Position numbers and translations under genes: made by a program. DNA of 13,326 nt from Anaerolineales bacterium (GTDB taxonomy: Bacteria > Chloroflexota > Anaerolineae > 4572-78 > J111): NCBI GenBank assembly GCA_012032575.1, contig JAAUSP010000167.1:1-13326 (forward strand), written 5' to 3'. The notes beneath the pieces are model-generated. The model had not been told where the DNA came from, ran no database searches, and saw only the letters and a program-made list of their open reading frames with translations. This document shows, piece by piece, positions 12,531 to 13,326 of this stretch (position 1 is its first letter; each line of letters opens with the position of its first letter).

Positions 12531-12974
12531 ATGGCTAACCCTTCCGTTTCTGTTTTAACCCAGTATCTCAAAGCTCAATTGGCTTACCTGGCTATTTTGC
12601 GCGAGTATCACCAGCACGGCGACAGTCCCTACGTAAAATCGGCCCTGAGTTTTGCCATCGAAGATGTGCAGGAAGGCATTGCCCGCGTGGCCAGCCGGCT
12701 GCGCCAGTTGGGTCAGCCGGTGCTAGATCAAAGTTTGGATGAGGCCGGTGAAAAATTGGTGCGGCAGTGGCGCATCCGCCGCGGCACGGAAGATAAATTG
12801 AAGTTTGTACGGCAGGGCTTTAAAAATCAACTGGAATGGTATGGAACGCGGCTGAAGGAACTGAAAGACGATGCCGACTCCCAGGCCATCCTGGTCGCCC
12901 TGGCCGAGCAGCTCCGGGTCCGGCTGGAGCGCTGGGAAATTTTAATGAAGGAAATGAAGGTTTTATTGGACTAA
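12531..12974 (+). CDS. Small all-helical protein of unknown function coupled to the PIG-L gene
   Basis: This 147-aa soluble protein is predicted by eye to be entirely helical, perhaps a four-helix bundle. Segments at about 5-26, 35-65, 70-115 and 118-146 are amphipathic and separated by short turns (HGDSPY, QPVLDQS, DDADSQ). It contains no cysteine and no clear metal-binding E-x-x-H pairs, so ferritin-like chemistry is not supported. The ATG lies two bases after the deacetylase stop, and its ribosome binding site GAGG (12522-12525) lies inside the deacetylase's last codons. That is strong evidence for coordinated synthesis and suggests a related role or complex. I do not recognise the family. 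Confidence 0.75.
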   Translation: MANPSVSVLTQYLKAQLAYLAILREYHQHGDSPYVKSALSFAIEDVQEGIARVASRLRQLGQPVLDQSLDEAGEKLVRQWRIRRGTEDKLKFVRQGFKNQLEWYGTRLKELKDDADSQAILVALAEQLRVRLERWEILMKEMKVLLD

Positions 12975-13106
12975 TTTGTATCATAATGCAGTTACGTAAC
13001 AACTTCATAAGGCAGTCTGGAAAACTGGCTAAGTAGTCACCAACCTTCCAGTCTTCCCATAGAAAGAGCGTCGGAATAAAGTAGGAAAATAGGCTTAGAA
13101 AAGCCC
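12975..13106. other. Gene-free stretch after the helical protein gene
   Basis: No gene is supported. It contains a 10-bp palindrome GTTACGTAAC (12991-13000) and a short CTGGAA/TTCCAG inverted pair (13017-13022 and 13046-13051). Neither is followed by a T-tract, so no good terminator for the upstream pair is visible. Confidence 0.4.
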
Positions 13107-13135
13107 TTTACAAATCAAGAATTCTCGGGTATAAT
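13107..13135 (+). promoter_or_regulatory. Consensus promoter near the right edge
   Basis: TTTACA (13107-13112), exactly 17 bases and a perfect TATAAT (13130-13135) make this one of the strongest promoter matches in the window. The predicted start is near 13142. No open reading frame begins in the remaining 185 bases with a ribosome binding site. Confidence 0.85.
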
Positions 13136-13141
13136 AGCAGC

Positions 13142-13201
13142 AATTAATTGCGAATATATTCGCCGCTGTGACCGGGACCCGAATAAGGTCTCTGTTTTTT
13201 T
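13142..13201 (+). ncRNA. Candidate small RNA or attenuated leader
   Basis: From the predicted start the transcript would contain overlapping palindromes GCAATTAATTGC (13140-13151) and GCGAATATATTCGC (13150-13163). It then has the stem GGGACC (13174-13179) / GGTCTC (13187-13192), with one G-U pair and a seven-base loop, followed by TG and seven T (13195-13201), the shape of an intrinsic terminator. This would give an RNA of about 60 nt. Alternatively it is an attenuator before a gene beyond the edge; a further CCCTCG...CGAGGG hairpin at 13211-13233 fits either view. It matches no RNA family I know. Confidence 0.45.
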
Positions 13202-13326
13202 ATTGGTTCTCCCTCGTTATAACCTCGCGAGGGTAGAGTTAAAAATCTCCAGATCTTGCTTTACAGTTAGCACCCTGCCGGATCCAGTTTGACGATAGCG
13301 GGCTAGGTAAGCCGCTTTTCTACCCT

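Noticed and set aside
13248..13275. boxA-like TTGCTTTACAGTTA suggesting an rRNA operon leader at the right edge
   Set aside because: The match to boxA is loose, no 16S start is reached within the window, and the terminator-like stem before it would be unusual; too weak to list.

Overview
The window looks like a chromosomal segment of a Chloroflexota bacterium, probably from the Anaerolineae. This is inferred from protein style and gene content (a GldF-GldG fusion with a DUF4340 partner, a knotted carbamoyltransferase, PspA beside an unknown coiled-coil membrane protein, a Cas6 N-terminus of the type common in that phylum) and from the many intergenic hairpins. No rRNA or tRNA gene is visible, so the assignment is not proven. 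Coding regions are GC-rich; the gene-poor stretch at about 1200-1560 is clearly AT-rich.

Left part (1-2441), accessory in character. A minus-strand N-terminus resembling Cas6 runs off the left edge. Next comes a minus-strand YefM-YoeB toxin-antitoxin module with a strong promoter and a TGTACA-type operator. The toxin frame is broken by one missing base, and restoring it recovers every hallmark of YoeB. About 1.5 kb without a convincing gene follows. It holds heptamer-built hairpins and then a remarkable array of about 24 degenerate repeats (core GGGCAAAAG) kept in a 22-bp register from about 1595 to 2120.

Central operon (2442-7369, plus strand). An ABC-2 type ATPase is followed by a 969-aa protein that joins a GldF-type permease to a GldG-type extracytoplasmic domain, and then by a membrane-anchored DUF4340 protein. 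Together they look like one envelope ABC system of the GldAFG kind. The operon ends at a strong intrinsic terminator that can also serve the convergent gene.

Minus-strand genes (7769-9556). A knotted carbamoyltransferase of the YgeW/acetylornithine/succinylornithine carbamoyltransferase type has a near-consensus promoter. Upstream of it lies a RusA-type Holliday junction nuclease whose last codons and stop lie inside a repeat hairpin.

Right part (9700-13326, plus strand). PspA/IM30 is followed by an unrecognised membrane and coiled-coil protein, probably an envelope-stress pair. Then comes a PIG-L/LmbE-type zinc deacetylase with two candidate promoters and a LexA-like box, closely followed by a small all-helical protein of unknown function. 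The window ends with a consensus promoter, two palindromes and a terminator-like hairpin: either a small RNA of about 60 nt or an attenuated leader for a gene beyond the edge.

Two non-coding themes run through the window. One is a family of intergenic hairpins with different sequences but arms built from 7-bp tandem units. The other is a set of dispersed inverted repeats containing words such as TGTCATTTCGAG and CCCTTCGA.
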